64,000 nucleotides of DNA from Ruegeria sp. AD91A. GTDB lineage: Bacteria > Pseudomonadota > Alphaproteobacteria > Rhodobacterales > Rhodobacteraceae. The stretch's first letter is position 1. Every line of letters begins with the position of its first letter. The translations under genes and the position numbers were made by a program. Shown one piece after another: positions 34,141 through 43,131 of this stretch. The notes beneath the pieces were generated by a model. That model was not told the DNA's origin, did not search any database, and worked only from the letters and a program-made list of their open reading frames with translations. The DNA lies in NCBI RefSeq assembly GCF_003443535.1, contig NZ_CP031946.1, forward strand, positions 2,622,501-2,686,500, written 5' to 3'.

Positions 34141-37017
34141 CTACTGAACTGGCAAAGACAGCTTCGCACGCAGCCTATCTAGGTTAAAATTGGCATCCAT
34201 TTCACGAAAGAGCGGAATATTCCTACCTCGTACGTGAAGGCAGGGTTGCTCACATTCCTCTGATTGCCCGACGAACCAAAAACCGAGGCGATCTTGCGTC
34301 AGCACGGTCGTTTCTTGAACATAGTCGGGAAGGGGTAGCCATCCAAGGAAGAGACCGGTTTGTGCATCGAGTACGTGTACCTTGTCGTAGCCATATGCGG
34401 CGACTAATCCCGCGGTTGCGGAAACAGCAAGATTTGGTGTCCAAGGTTCCCCGAAGTAGGGAGAGAGCACGAGTGGTGGTGCATCACCTTCAGCAAGTTC
34501 CGTTGTCCAAGATGCGATACCACTTTCAATTGCTACCGCTGATACCGAAATTGCTTTCGACGGCAACCGTAAGAGCTGTTCTACATCGTATAGATCGACA
34601 GAACCATAAAGGTGTGAGGGTGGTTCATCTTGCGTAATTACGACAACAGTGTCGTCGTTCAAGAAGCGGCCAGCAAGAAACCTATTTCCATCTGGTGGAC
34701 TTATTTGTCCTTCACGTTCACAGCCTCCCATGCCCACACACTCGAAAATGAATGCTTGCCTGGTGGAAACGGCAAGCATTTTGCTTGCTTCAGAAGTGAG
34801 GTCACCATCAATAATGTCGGCATCTGGTTTTCCCCGAATTGGCACACTGGAAAAAGCGATTAGATCTTCTTCAATAGAAAAGGCTTCTATTCCTTCTTGG
34901 TTATCTCCCCCGCTCAGAGCGAGCAAAAAACTTCCGTCATCCGAGAAAATTGGCAGAGTTCGGTTGTAGAAATACTGTTCATTGGTATTACCAGTAAGGT
35001 ATGCGCAGCGTGGCATATTGGGGCTTATTTGCACGCACGAATATTCTGATCGCCCCGCATTCCCGATGTTTTCAACCGTCAACGCTACTAGCTTGTCCCC
35101 TTTTTTGACAAGTTCGCTGTAATACCACAGAGGGTGGTTTTGGAACCACGGATCCTCAGCCCCCTGTTTAATGTAATCGGCGTGGTTTTCTATTTGAGGG
35201 TAGTGCTTAATTACTTCCCAATCATCGTTAGAGTCTGACATCCATCGCTCTTCGTTGGCCCTTGCCCAAGCTAGCATATTAGCCAGGATTTTTGTCTCGT
35301 CAGATTTGAGTTGATCAACGGCCTTTGGGTTAGGCATTCCCTCTGATGGAATGCCTTCGCCAGCCGTACTGTCTGGTTCATATTTGGTTTTCAACGAGGG
35401 GTATTTAAGTGTTGAAACAGGCTCGAATTGAGGGTCTGGCCCGATAGAATCTGGGACGTGCCAGACTTCGTGAGCGTCGATGCTGAAGAAATCGTAGACA
35501 CCCAATAGCGCGCGCAACTGTTCTCGAACTGCTTCGGCTTCTGCCTCTTGCATCGCAAAATATGTTTCTTCATCAGGGTAACTGTCTTGATTGGCTTCCT
35601 TTTTTTCCAGATGCATCCAATATTCTTTCGAATTTGAAGTTAAAGGAATTGTTTTTACCACCTCATATGTAGACCCTCCGGTCGGCCCGTAGTGAGTTCC
35701 GAGCAGCAAAGCTGTTTCGCCGTCACTGCTCACGTGAATAGTCGGTTCCGAGTTGATGCGTGTATCAGCCTCGTAAATTCGCGTACCCATGTGCCACACG
35801 GACAAAAGCCCTGTTTCTGATAGGTTAATTTGGGTGGAGTTATCGTAGGTTCTTGCAGCATAGACTGCCGCCCAGTCTTCCAATTTTTTGATTGTATTTC
35901 TCTCAGAAAGGTACGTCGAGCCTAGCCACACAAAGGTTTTACCCTCAAATTCTCTTAGCAAGTTTTCAGGCGACTCTAGTTGAACTGCCATAGCAGTTGC
36001 TCGCCTGGCAGCCATTTTTGGATCTATCCATCCGTTCCAATTCTCGGGCGCTCGAAACTCTGCCCGATGCGTCTCTATGAGGCTCCAAGCATCAAGGAAC
36101 ACTCGTAGTGCCCCTATGGTGTCGCCTGCTCGATAAAGGTTGGCACCTAGATGAGAAGTTGCCTTAATTGTTTCAATTGAAAGCTCATTCGCTCGTGCGA
36201 CTGCAAGTTTCTCGTTCTGTGATGCGTCCAACCAAAGATAAGCAAAGACCCCGCCAATGACTGAAACAATGATGCCATAGATAGACACCGTAAAGGCTGC
36301 ACCGTTCTCTCCAAGTGTTCGAATAACCCTCTCCGATAACGAAGGAGATGCAGGACGACTATCATGTCGTGCAATTGGAGCGTCTTCTAAAAGCAACGGT
36401 GCCCAGTGTTTCCTCATGAAATGATTGTCGTCATCCTTCCCTAAGAAGTAGCCGCTATGGCCAAGATCAAAGTATCGATTCTGAAATCTTGAACTTTGAA
36501 AGCCGTGAAGTCCAAGACGACCAGCCATTCCAACACCAAAAACTAGAAGGGTTAGCAGAAGCACTCCGTCGCGAGTTCCGCATTCGTTAATAATCCGCTG
36601 GACAGGCCGGTTTTCACCGCAAATTTTCGAAATGTTAGTATCAGGCGACAACACGCTTCCACAAAGGACTAGCGAATTTATCCTGACATTCTCCTGAGAC
36701 TCTTCATGCAACAACGCGTTAGTGGCGAGGTATGTACCAAAACTGTGCGCTACGATGTCAACGCGGTCGTATTTTGAGAGTTCCAAGCCATGAAGCAGCT
36801 GAGATCGAAACCGTGCAACGGCAATCTTTCGAAGAAATGGAACGATAAACGAAAACAGCGTGAAGAAACCATACGTATAATTTAGAAAATCAAATTCGAT
36901 TTCTTTCGCATCCGCGTCGCTTTCGAGGATTTTTTCTAGCCTATCTTGCCACCGACCGTATGTTCTGATGCCGTGCACAGTAATGATCGCGTGCTTTTTC
37001 ATCCTGAACGACCTCAT
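34141..37017 (-). CDS. Large alpha/beta-hydrolase-TM-beta-propeller protein
   Basis: The 958-residue product has an N-terminal alpha/beta hydrolase domain (about 1-215). Its oxyanion motif is ITVHGIRTYG, the nucleophile elbow VAHSFGTY (Ser92), and DLGHSGYF contains a likely catalytic histidine (His187). A single membrane helix follows at about 241-264. The rest, about 690 residues, is beta-rich with WD40/quinoprotein-like blades, for example IHVSSDGETALLLG, PIFSDDGSFLLALSG and AYGYDKVHVLDAQTGLFLG. The start is uncertain: ATG 37017, ATG 37002 or TTG 37044, none with a strong binding site. The layout (hydrolase effector, membrane helix, propeller sensor) suggests a membrane-bound immune or signalling protein. 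That is inference only. Confidence 0.8.
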   Translation of the reverse strand: MRSFRMKKHAIITVHGIRTYGRWQDRLEKILESDADAKEIEFDFLNYTYGFFTLFSFIVPFLRKIAVARFRSQLLHGLELSKYDRVDIVAHSFGTYLATNALLHEESQENVRINSLVLCGSVLSPDTNISKICGENRPVQRIINECGTRDGVLLLTLLVFGVGMAGRLGLHGFQSSRFQNRYFDLGHSGYFLGKDDDNHFMRKHWAPLLLEDAPIARHDSRPASPSLSERVIRTLGENGAAFTVSIYGIIVSVIGGVFAYLWLDASQNEKLAVARANELSIETIKATSHLGANLYRAGDTIGALRVFLDAWSLIETHRAEFRAPENWNGWIDPKMAARRATAMAVQLESPENLLREFEGKTFVWLGSTYLSERNTIKKLEDWAAVYAARTYDNSTQINLSETGLLSVWHMGTRIYEADTRINSEPTIHVSSDGETALLLGTHYGPTGGSTYEVVKTIPLTSNSKEYWMHLEKKEANQDSYPDEETYFAMQEAEAEAVREQLRALLGVYDFFSIDAHEVWHVPDSIGPDPQFEPVSTLKYPSLKTKYEPDSTAGEGIPSEGMPNPKAVDQLKSDETKILANMLAWARANEERWMSDSNDDWEVIKHYPQIENHADYIKQGAEDPWFQNHPLWYYSELVKKGDKLVALTVENIGNAGRSEYSCVQISPNMPRCAYLTGNTNEQYFYNRTLPIFSDDGSFLLALSGGDNQEGIEAFSIEEDLIAFSSVPIRGKPDADIIDGDLTSEASKMLAVSTRQAFIFECVGMGGCEREGQISPPDGNRFLAGRFLNDDTVVVITQDEPPSHLYGSVDLYDVEQLLRLPSKAISVSAVAIESGIASWTTELAEGDAPPLVLSPYFGEPWTPNLAVSATAGLVAAYGYDKVHVLDAQTGLFLGWLPLPDYVQETTVLTQDRLGFWFVGQSEECEQPCLHVRGRNIPLFREMDANFNLDRLRAKLSLPVQ

Positions 37018-37619
37018 TGCTTTGTCCAGTTCGGAGACTAGCAAGTATTAGATTTTTGGTCTATTTGGACGGTGAGTGCAGGAATTTGAATCGCTCCGGA
37101 CGATCTTTCACCAAGCTTATACCAACGTTCCATTTCAATAGTTACATCGCCTGTGCATGCGACTTTTAGGCTCCAAGCCGTATCTCAAAACTCAGAGTAC
37201 GGTCATTTTGAAGCGCCCTTGAAGACGCTGGAGCCAACAGCGACGTTGCTCGCAATTTACGTATAGTCATTTCGATTGTTTGTATGGGATAAGTTGGAAT
37301 GAGTTAGTGAGGGTTGGAAAAGGCCGACGGCTTTGTTCGGATTTGTGTCTCAAGGCCCAGCGCTTTGCTTATCAACAAGTTCACCAACTTCTGAGTGATC
37401 AAGTTAACCAGACGATTGCTGCGGTTTGGCCGGGCAACAGTTTAGACACACATTTACTTGAGCCAGTTGAACCAATGAGTGCTTGTTTCGGCCCCAGCGC
37501 GCTACTTCGCCCTGGGCCAGCGCCAAAATCATCCTGCGACCAAAACTTTCGGTAAGATTAACGCCATCTTGTATCTTGCTCCCTGTTACGTACTTCAAAG
37601 ACAGACGAAGGAGACCAAA
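37018..37619. other. Non-coding spacer in the island
   Basis: No gene is supported in these 600 bases; frames present have no ribosome binding site and improbable composition. It must carry the promoter of the large minus-strand gene and that of the small plus-strand pair. Confidence 0.5.
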
Positions 37620-37796
37620 ATGACAATGCCAACTGAAGAACACTTCGAGATTGAGAGAGCCATTGAGGCCTATTTTCGAGAGCAATGTTCACTGCAAGAG
37701 CGGATCGCTGCTGAGTTGGTAACAGTCAGTAAGCAGCAAAAGGCGCTACTGGCGATCTTTGGTCAGGCATCTGAGAAACTAGGGAAAAGCAGATGA
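37620..37796 (+). CDS. Small helical protein of unknown function
   Basis: The 58-residue protein (MTMPTEEHFEIERAIEAYF opening) is predicted to be mostly helical and amphipathic. AAGGAGACCAAA is a strong ribosome binding site and decides the start at 37620. Its stop overlaps the next start (ATGA). The size and pairing suggest a phage- or plasmid-derived small operon. Confidence 0.65.
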   Translation: MTMPTEEHFEIERAIEAYFREQCSLQERIAAELVTVSKQQKALLAIFGQASEKLGKSR

Positions 37797-38008
37797 TTGG
37801 ATTGCTGCGTGGTTTGATGGGGATGGGGGTCGTCATGACAGTGAACCTTAATAGTCGTTTGAGTGAGTCACTAAGAGGGGCGGGGGGCCGGAAAGTACCG
37901 GCCCGAAGTGCCGCAAATAGAGCGGCTGCGATTGGGATGCTGACGGCTTGGGCCATGATGGCGCGGGCCAAGCAGGACGTTGCGTTTTACAGCCGAATGG
38001 GGATGTAG
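37793..38008 (+). CDS. Small basic protein of unknown function, coupled to the preceding gene
   Basis: The 71-residue product is translated by ATGA coupling. It is basic and Ala/Met-rich, with weakly hydrophobic ends (MIGLLRGLMGMGVVM and AAIGMLTAWAMMA). It might associate with the membrane, or act with the 58-residue partner as a two-component toxin-like pair; this is speculative. Confidence 0.5.
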   Translation: MIGLLRGLMGMGVVMTVNLNSRLSESLRGAGGRKVPARSAANRAAAIGMLTAWAMMARAKQDVAFYSRMGM

Positions 38009-38010
38009 AA

Positions 38011-38226
38011 TTAGGGATTCATGGCGTCGTTGATAATCTTGTCAATGTCGATGCCATCATTGGCCAGCCCTGAGTTTTCGGGGTTCCAGCGGTCGCCCAT
38101 TTCTTCGAGCAGCTCAACCATGCGTTTCCCTGTTATCGCTTGCGCTGCTTTCCACCAAGCGGATGAACAGCGGCCAAGGTGAGCAATGGAATCTTCGATT
38201 TCTGAGAGGGGTTTTTGATAGGTCAT
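38011..38226 (-). CDS. Small soluble protein of unknown function
   Basis: The 71-residue protein starts MTYQKPLSEIEDSIAHLG after AAGGAGGACCGCAAA, an excellent ribosome binding site. The composition is that of a small soluble helical protein with a Trp pair (AWWKAAQ). It converges on the preceding plus-strand gene with 2 bases between the stops. Confidence 0.65.
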   Translation of the reverse strand: MTYQKPLSEIEDSIAHLGRCSSAWWKAAQAITGKRMVELLEEMGDRWNPENSGLANDGIDIDKIINDAMNP

Positions 38227-38285
38227 TTTGCGGTCCTCCTTGTTTTACCTGACAGGCAAATGGGAGGGTAAATGCAAGGAAACGT

Positions 38286-38308
38286 AAAAAAGGGGGCTGA
38301 CTGCCCCC
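38286..38308 (-). terminator. Rho-independent terminator on the minus strand
   Basis: On the minus strand GGGGGC-AGTCA-GCCCCC is followed by six T. It ends transcription of the small gene at 38465-38680 before the next small gene. Confidence 0.75.
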
Positions 38309-38464
38309 GGCGCTGTTGGGACTCCATCGTGAACATTCCGCTCAGAAAAGAAGGAGCTTGAATTCGGGATGATTTCTGACATTTGCAAAATGCCGGGGTT
38401 GGCGAGACATTTGCCCTGCCTCGGGAATGCCCCCAGCAATGAGCCAAAGCTGGGGGGTAAGGCA

Positions 38465-38680
38465 TCACATGCCTTTCATTTTGAAAGTATGATCGTGATG
38501 CTCAGATCCGTCGGCCAACGGCTCTAGAAGGCTGCATTTCTTAGCATACAGGCGGCGTAAATGGCGCTCACTGTAAAAGAGGTCGGTCCATCCGGAGGCT
38601 TCCTCGGTGGCGTCAAATGCCTTCGCAATCTCGTCATCGATATTGTCGAGGTCTAGTAGATCGTATTGATATTCACACAT
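38465..38680 (-). CDS. Small acidic protein of unknown function
   Basis: The 71-residue protein starts MCEYQYDLLDLDNIDDEIAK at 38680, with AGGAGCAAAT upstream. The N-terminal half is acidic, and the C-terminal end is His-rich (GSEHHDHTF). The longer in-frame reading upstream has non-coding composition, so the internal ATG is preferred. A terminator lies 160 bases downstream. Confidence 0.6.
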   Translation of the reverse strand: MCEYQYDLLDLDNIDDEIAKAFDATEEASGWTDLFYSERHLRRLYAKKCSLLEPLADGSEHHDHTFKMKGM

Positions 38681-38982
38681 ATTTGCTCCTGGTTTTGTGG
38701 GAATGTGGTGGGCTGCACGCGATGATTTTCTAGTTTCTGGTAAGGCTGCGGGAGATTGTGAATCTGCCCTTGCGTGCATGGTTGCCTTCGATTGTGCCTT
38801 GGGGGGCATCGTAGGTTCTGCGTGAAAGGCGGCCGCCGAACTCCCGCCCTCTCTCGGGTTTTCGAACGTTGTCCACAAGCCGACCTCGAAAAACTCTTTG
38901 GGAAGGCTCAGATTTTCCGCAGTATGCGGCTATCCAATAGCCGGGGAATGGGGCGTTCCCCTTGGGGCATTCCATTCGGGGT

Positions 38983-39401
38983 GAAGGGGCGAGTGTTTAC
39001 GGCGGCGATGAGCGTATTGAACAGGTCCGTGAGTGGCTGGTGAAGGCAGGGCTTTAAGCCAGAAAAACACTTCAGACAGCCTCAGGGAGTCCCTCAGGGC
39101 GCGCGTTGAAGGGCGTAAGGGTGACGAGCCTCTGTTCCCTTCTCTTGGCCGTGACGGAGGCCCTACGGCTGCCTCTGCGGCGCTGATGAAAGCGGTCAGG
39201 AAGAACACTGACGACAAGCGCATGAAGGTCCACGGACTGCGCCACAGGGCGAGCGACAAACTGAGAGACGCAGGGGCACCTGTTGAAGTTCGTCACGGGT
39301 ACCTAGGGCATTCTGTTCAATCGGTTGCTGAGAATACTTATGGTGGACGTGAGGCGCGGCTTAGAGAGTTCGCTAGGTGGGGCGTGAAGGCTGGGCTCTA
39401 G
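38983..39401 (+). pseudogene. Remnants of tyrosine recombinase C-termini
   Basis: Two successive integrase tails can be read. The first (about 38983-39056) gives SVYGGDERIEQVREWLVKAG and a stop. The second (39033-39401, another frame) contains MKVHGLRHRASDKLRDAG (the HxxR box), EVRHGYLGHSVQSVAENTYG (the His and the catalytic Tyr) and a matching tail. The N-terminal and core-binding parts are missing, so neither can be active. They mark one or more past integrations in this island. Confidence 0.7.
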
Positions 39402-39413
39402 GCTAAGCACAGT

Positions 39414-40421
39414 TCAAGAAAAGGTGTGGTAAAATGTTTGAAGTTGATCCGTGCCGCCCTGTGTGGACATGGCATAGATACCCAGAAATGTCGGCGAATC
39501 TTTGACAAACTTTATTTGTACCCCGAAGTTCTCCGAATTGCTGATTGCACGCGCTTGATCACTAGTTATTCTTGCAAAAACATGAACGTCGGTTCCGTAC
39601 GAAAACCGTGAACACGCCTTTGAGATATCAAAATTTTGTTCTTCTCCGTTCACGGTTATCTCTACTACGCCAAAACTCGTCAGTTCATCGTGTCGGTTTT
39701 GCGCTTCAATCACTGCCCAGAAAAAGAAACCAGCGTTTTTGGTGAAACCCAACATGACCTTGTGACGGCCATAGATGGAGTCTCGTTCACCGCGCACGTA
39801 GATCATATTACCTCGCGCTTGGACATCCCAAGAAACGTCTGTTTGTCCACCAGTTACAACCCGAAGTTCTTTCAGTCGTTCCTCGCCAATAAGGTAAATG
39901 TCCTTGGCGTCCGTTGCGGAAGACAGTTCTAGAAACTCAGGCGAAATACCCATGTCGCTTACGTAAGAGGCAATCCTTGCAGACAAGATTTGGGACAGAC
40001 CTGCGTTTTCTGGAAAGGGGTTCTTAAGTGAGAATTGATGCACCCCAAACTCGCTTCCGTTAGAAAAGTATCTGAGACGCCCACCAAGGTAAATCATGGT
40101 TGCCGCGCTCATACATTTCCCAGCTACTCGTTTTCGCGGTACCAGCGGGTTTGTTGGGTCAGGTTCTTCCAGAAAGAAACAACCTATGTCAGTCCAAAGC
40201 CCGTACTCACGTATCCTTCTGCCAATGCCGATTGCCGCTTCCAAGTCGCCACCTAAGGAATCGATGTAGATGGTCATGTGTGAGGGTGGGCTGTGCGTGT
40301 CTAGGAACTCTGAGAACTTGCTATCATCGCCATATTTGATGGGACCGATGGCATTGATGCAGAAGAACCCGCCCAACATCTTTTCGAGTTCATTTTGGGG
40401 TTCTGTATAGTGAAAATCCAT
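39414..40421 (-). CDS. ClpP/crotonase-fold serine protease-like protein with extra C-terminal domain
   Basis: The 335-residue protein has an N-terminal ClpP-like domain. Strand-turn YIDSLGGDLEAAIGIGR, the nucleophile-like serine in GKCMSAATMIYLGG and the histidine in FGVHQFSL match the ClpP catalytic layout. There is no signal peptide. The C-terminal half (about 195-335) is a beta-rich domain that I do not recognise. The ATG at 40421 is preferred over a TTG two codons earlier. Stand-alone ClpP-like proteins of this kind occur in defence and phage contexts; the role here is unknown. Confidence 0.72.
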   Translation of the reverse strand: MDFHYTEPQNELEKMLGGFFCINAIGPIKYGDDSKFSEFLDTHSPPSHMTIYIDSLGGDLEAAIGIGRRIREYGLWTDIGCFFLEEPDPTNPLVPRKRVAGKCMSAATMIYLGGRLRYFSNGSEFGVHQFSLKNPFPENAGLSQILSARIASYVSDMGISPEFLELSSATDAKDIYLIGEERLKELRVVTGGQTDVSWDVQARGNMIYVRGERDSIYGRHKVMLGFTKNAGFFFWAVIEAQNRHDELTSFGVVEITVNGEEQNFDISKACSRFSYGTDVHVFARITSDQARAISNSENFGVQIKFVKDSPTFLGIYAMSTQGGTDQLQTFYHTFS

Positions 40422-42065
40422 GCACAAATTTGCTCTCTAATTTATGAAGACAATAGCCTAAGGGTACTAAGCACTACAGTACGGCACACGTAGAAATTGC
40501 AACCTTAGCCACTTTATTCATTCGATCAGATAGAGATCGCTAGCGCAGATTTCTACCGAGAAAGTCTAAAGAGAAACCCATTACCTGAACTCAAGTAGGC
40601 ATCGCGAGGGATGAATGCCTTCGTCGAAAGCAAGTTTTCGGCAACGTTGGCATTGACCATGAAAGTACAGGTTACCCTAAGCACGCGCTCCAAGAATCCA
40701 GCGGCGCTATCTGTCGGTCAACGCATGAAACTTGTTTATACCCCACAAGGCATCTCTCAGGGGTGCAGTGTGATTTATAATAGAGGGCGTTAGGTCTTGT
40801 TCTCGTCAGGCTGACCTTTCTAGTGTCCCCTCAGGCTCACCGTAAGCCAACCCTAGAGGTCACCAGAAAGAAGTCGGGAGAGTTGAACTCTCCTAGGGGT
40901 CAATTTTACCTATATAAATTAAGCACTTAAGGACCTGTTCTCGTTAGATAAAAGTTTTAGTTCAATCCCTTCCTAAGGGCACCATCAGGGGACACTCAAG
41001 GGTCGCATTCGCTCCGAAAGACCAATTGAGGATGGATGATAGCTTTCCATCACTTCCGGCTGATACCTCATCACCATGTTCGAAAGAACAGGTAAGTCTG
41101 CACCTTAAGGCTAGCACCGGATAGGGCACCTGAATAATTCAGGGATACCATCAGGGGGCACCTTAGAGCCATTCGGCTTTGGTTGGTTGATGAGAGTGGT
41201 CGAACCTTAACCCACCATCACACACCCCTCAGGAAGCCTTAGAGCAGGCCGACAGGGTACCTTAAGTGGAAGCATTCAGGGTCATCGACCTGCGGAACCT
41301 ACAGGTGAGCTTAAGGGTTGACCGTAGGGGTAGCCCCAAAAGGTCCTGCTAAGGTGTTGGTGAGGCTGGTTAAATGCTCATTTCTTTCATGGTCTTTACC
41401 ACCATCACGTTCCTTATTTTTGGCGAAAAATTGTGAGTGGCAGAGATAGATATAGATGCCGCGCATACCCCCCGGTGCCCCCCATCATTGCCTATTCGCG
41501 CAGCAATCAGGGGACATCTCAGCCCACTTTTTGAGGCCGAACGTGGGCACCATGTCACCGCGCGCGTCACCGCACTAATACCGGACCCCCTTGTTTCATT
41601 GGTCTTCGCGCGAGTATGCCGAGGATTGCAAATCTCCGGACACCGCTTGATGTGTCCTAATCGTGTACCACTGGGCACCATCGGGGAAGACTTATAGCAG
41701 TCTCAGGGAGTTGGTCTGGTGGTCTTTTTCCTGAGCGGCTGGGCATCTGTGCAATGGGGCGTACAGACCATTACACCTTCAGCAGACACCTAAGCCACCA
41801 CCTCAGGCACCCATCAGGTTCCCGTAATATAACACCTTTAGGTATCACGTTTGGTGATCGACCTGCGTCATTCCTTCAATCACCGTGAAGTCGCGCCATC
41901 AAGTAACGCGCAGGGAGCAGTGTAGGCTCACTCTCAGACCATGGCGACAGGGTAGCTTGACGGCTAACGCTATGCGCGCTCGGTCGCTCCGCTGCTCCGC
42001 ATATCCCCAGTTAACGAGATGTAAGCATAAGGTGCCCCTTTGGTTACGAGGGCTACAAGCTACCC
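40422..42065. other. Long non-coding region with recurrent CCTNAGG-like words
   Basis: No gene is supported over 1.6 kb. From about 40820 to 41850 short words of the type CACC-TTAAGG, CACCATCAGG and CCTCAGG recur (for instance at 40829, 40971, 41101, 41147, 41226 and 41800). A palindrome GGAGAGTTGAACTCTCC sits near 40877-40893 and resembles a tRNA T-arm on the minus strand. The region may hold a decayed RNA cluster, an origin-like repeat region or recombination sites. I cannot decide which. Confidence 0.5.
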
Positions 42066-42266
42066 GTGAAGGTGCCCGTGAGGTTGAAGCCGACGACTTA
42101 TGTCTTGCTCGACATAGTCCGCGAACGCTTTGCCGAAGCACACCCAGAAATTCCGTTTGAACTTGGGAACCAAGAGATTGTCGCTGGTCTCTTGGCGAAG
42201 GGTTTGGAGGCCATCGCTGCCTCTGAAGACGACGTATTCAGCGACACACTCCCGACAAAAGGATAA
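42066..42266 (+). CDS. Small putative ribbon-helix-helix protein
   Basis: The product of 66 residues or fewer (GTG start at 42066, or GTG at 42072) begins KVPVRLKPTTYVLLDIVRER. A beta-strand followed by two helices is typical of ribbon-helix-helix DNA-binding proteins of the CopG/Arc type. It lies 4 bases before the next gene and may regulate it. The start codon choice is uncertain, because the GAGGG signal is weak. Confidence 0.55.
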   Translation: MKVPVRLKPTTYVLLDIVRERFAEAHPEIPFELGNQEIVAGLLAKGLEAIAASEDDVFSDTLPTKG

Positions 42267-42270
42267 GACC

Positions 42271-42750
42271 ATGAACACAAAGCGTATCGTTGTGGCGAAC
42301 CGTCCCCACCGCAATCAGACGTCATCCACCGAGTATTGCGGTGACGACTTCTGGAAAATCACTAAGGCGCAGGATGAAGACCTGTTTTCCTTCGAATGGC
42401 GCGACCACAAGCAAGCCCCTTGGAAGGTGATTGTAAGTCACGTTGAACCTGTCACTCTCTACAACCGTGTCCGCGTTCACTTCGCCGCTCAGGCAGGCTT
42501 TGATGCTGAGCAAGTGGACCTGCGCGTAGACATTTGCAACGCCCTGCTGAGAACGATCTACGGCAACGCCAAGGGTCACTTCAGGCACATGAAAGCAGCC
42601 AACTCTGGGCCGTCCTTAGAAGAACGCCTGAACGCTGAACTATCGGCTGGCAAGATCACTCCTGAACAAGTCGAGCAGACTAAGCAGGACGTCGACAAAC
42701 GCAAGCGCCGGGACTTCCGTCGCATCGCCCGAGAACAAGCACACGCATAA
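42271..42750 (+). CDS. Hypothetical protein downstream of the ribbon-helix-helix gene
   Basis: The 159-residue soluble protein follows AAAAGGATAAGACC. The first 110 residues look like one compact domain (DDFWKITKAQDEDLFSFEW, then NRVRVHFAAQAGFDAEQVDL). The C-terminal 45 residues are a charged helix (ITPEQVEQTKQDVDKRKRRD). No family was recognised. It is the second gene of a small operon ended by a hairpin. Confidence 0.65.
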   Translation: MNTKRIVVANRPHRNQTSSTEYCGDDFWKITKAQDEDLFSFEWRDHKQAPWKVIVSHVEPVTLYNRVRVHFAAQAGFDAEQVDLRVDICNALLRTIYGNAKGHFRHMKAANSGPSLEERLNAELSAGKITPEQVEQTKQDVDKRKRRDFRRIAREQAHA

Positions 42751-42764
42751 CACGCCACTGATGA

Positions 42765-42816
42765 GGCCCTGAGCAGCTACTACGGTAAAACTAGTGGTAG
42801 TCGCTTGGGCCCTTTC
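42765..42816 (+). terminator. Imperfect terminator hairpin
   Basis: GGCCC, then AGC and ACTAC on the left arm pair with GTAGT, GCT and GGGCC on the right arm. The stem is interrupted and is followed by CTTTCTGTG. It lies just after the stop of the small operon. Confidence 0.5.
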
Positions 42817-43131
42817 TGTGTTGAGCGCGCACCCGGCAGGCAAGACCGAAAGGAGGCAGCCCACTGGGTCACCGAGTGCGCGCGAGTGCGGCGCTTTTCA
42901 TCAACACGCCGCAAACCCAGCGACGATTGAATAACATCCGCTGTCGCGGCGATGTTCCGAAGAAAAAGGTGAAGTGGTGGGAGATTTAGGTGGAGTCAAA
43001 TTACTCGCACAAGTCAACGAGATATTGTCGTCGTAACCCTTGAAACCAGTCGAGAAATTGAAACGATCCAAAAACAAGCGTCAATGTGATACTATAGAGG
43101 TGTTGAAAACTATCATTTGAGGGTAAAAATT
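42817..43131. other. Spacer before the Tat-exported orphan
   Basis: No gene is supported. GCGCGCAC and its complement GTGCGCGC flank about 45 bases (42824-42890), forming a second, larger hairpin after the terminator. The remainder is A/T-rich and probably contains the promoter of the next gene. Confidence 0.4.

Noticed and set aside
40923..40983. A tRNA-like string ending in GGGCACCA in the non-coding region
   Set aside because: The acceptor has a mismatch, the total length is only about 60 bases, and no anticodon arm could be folded.
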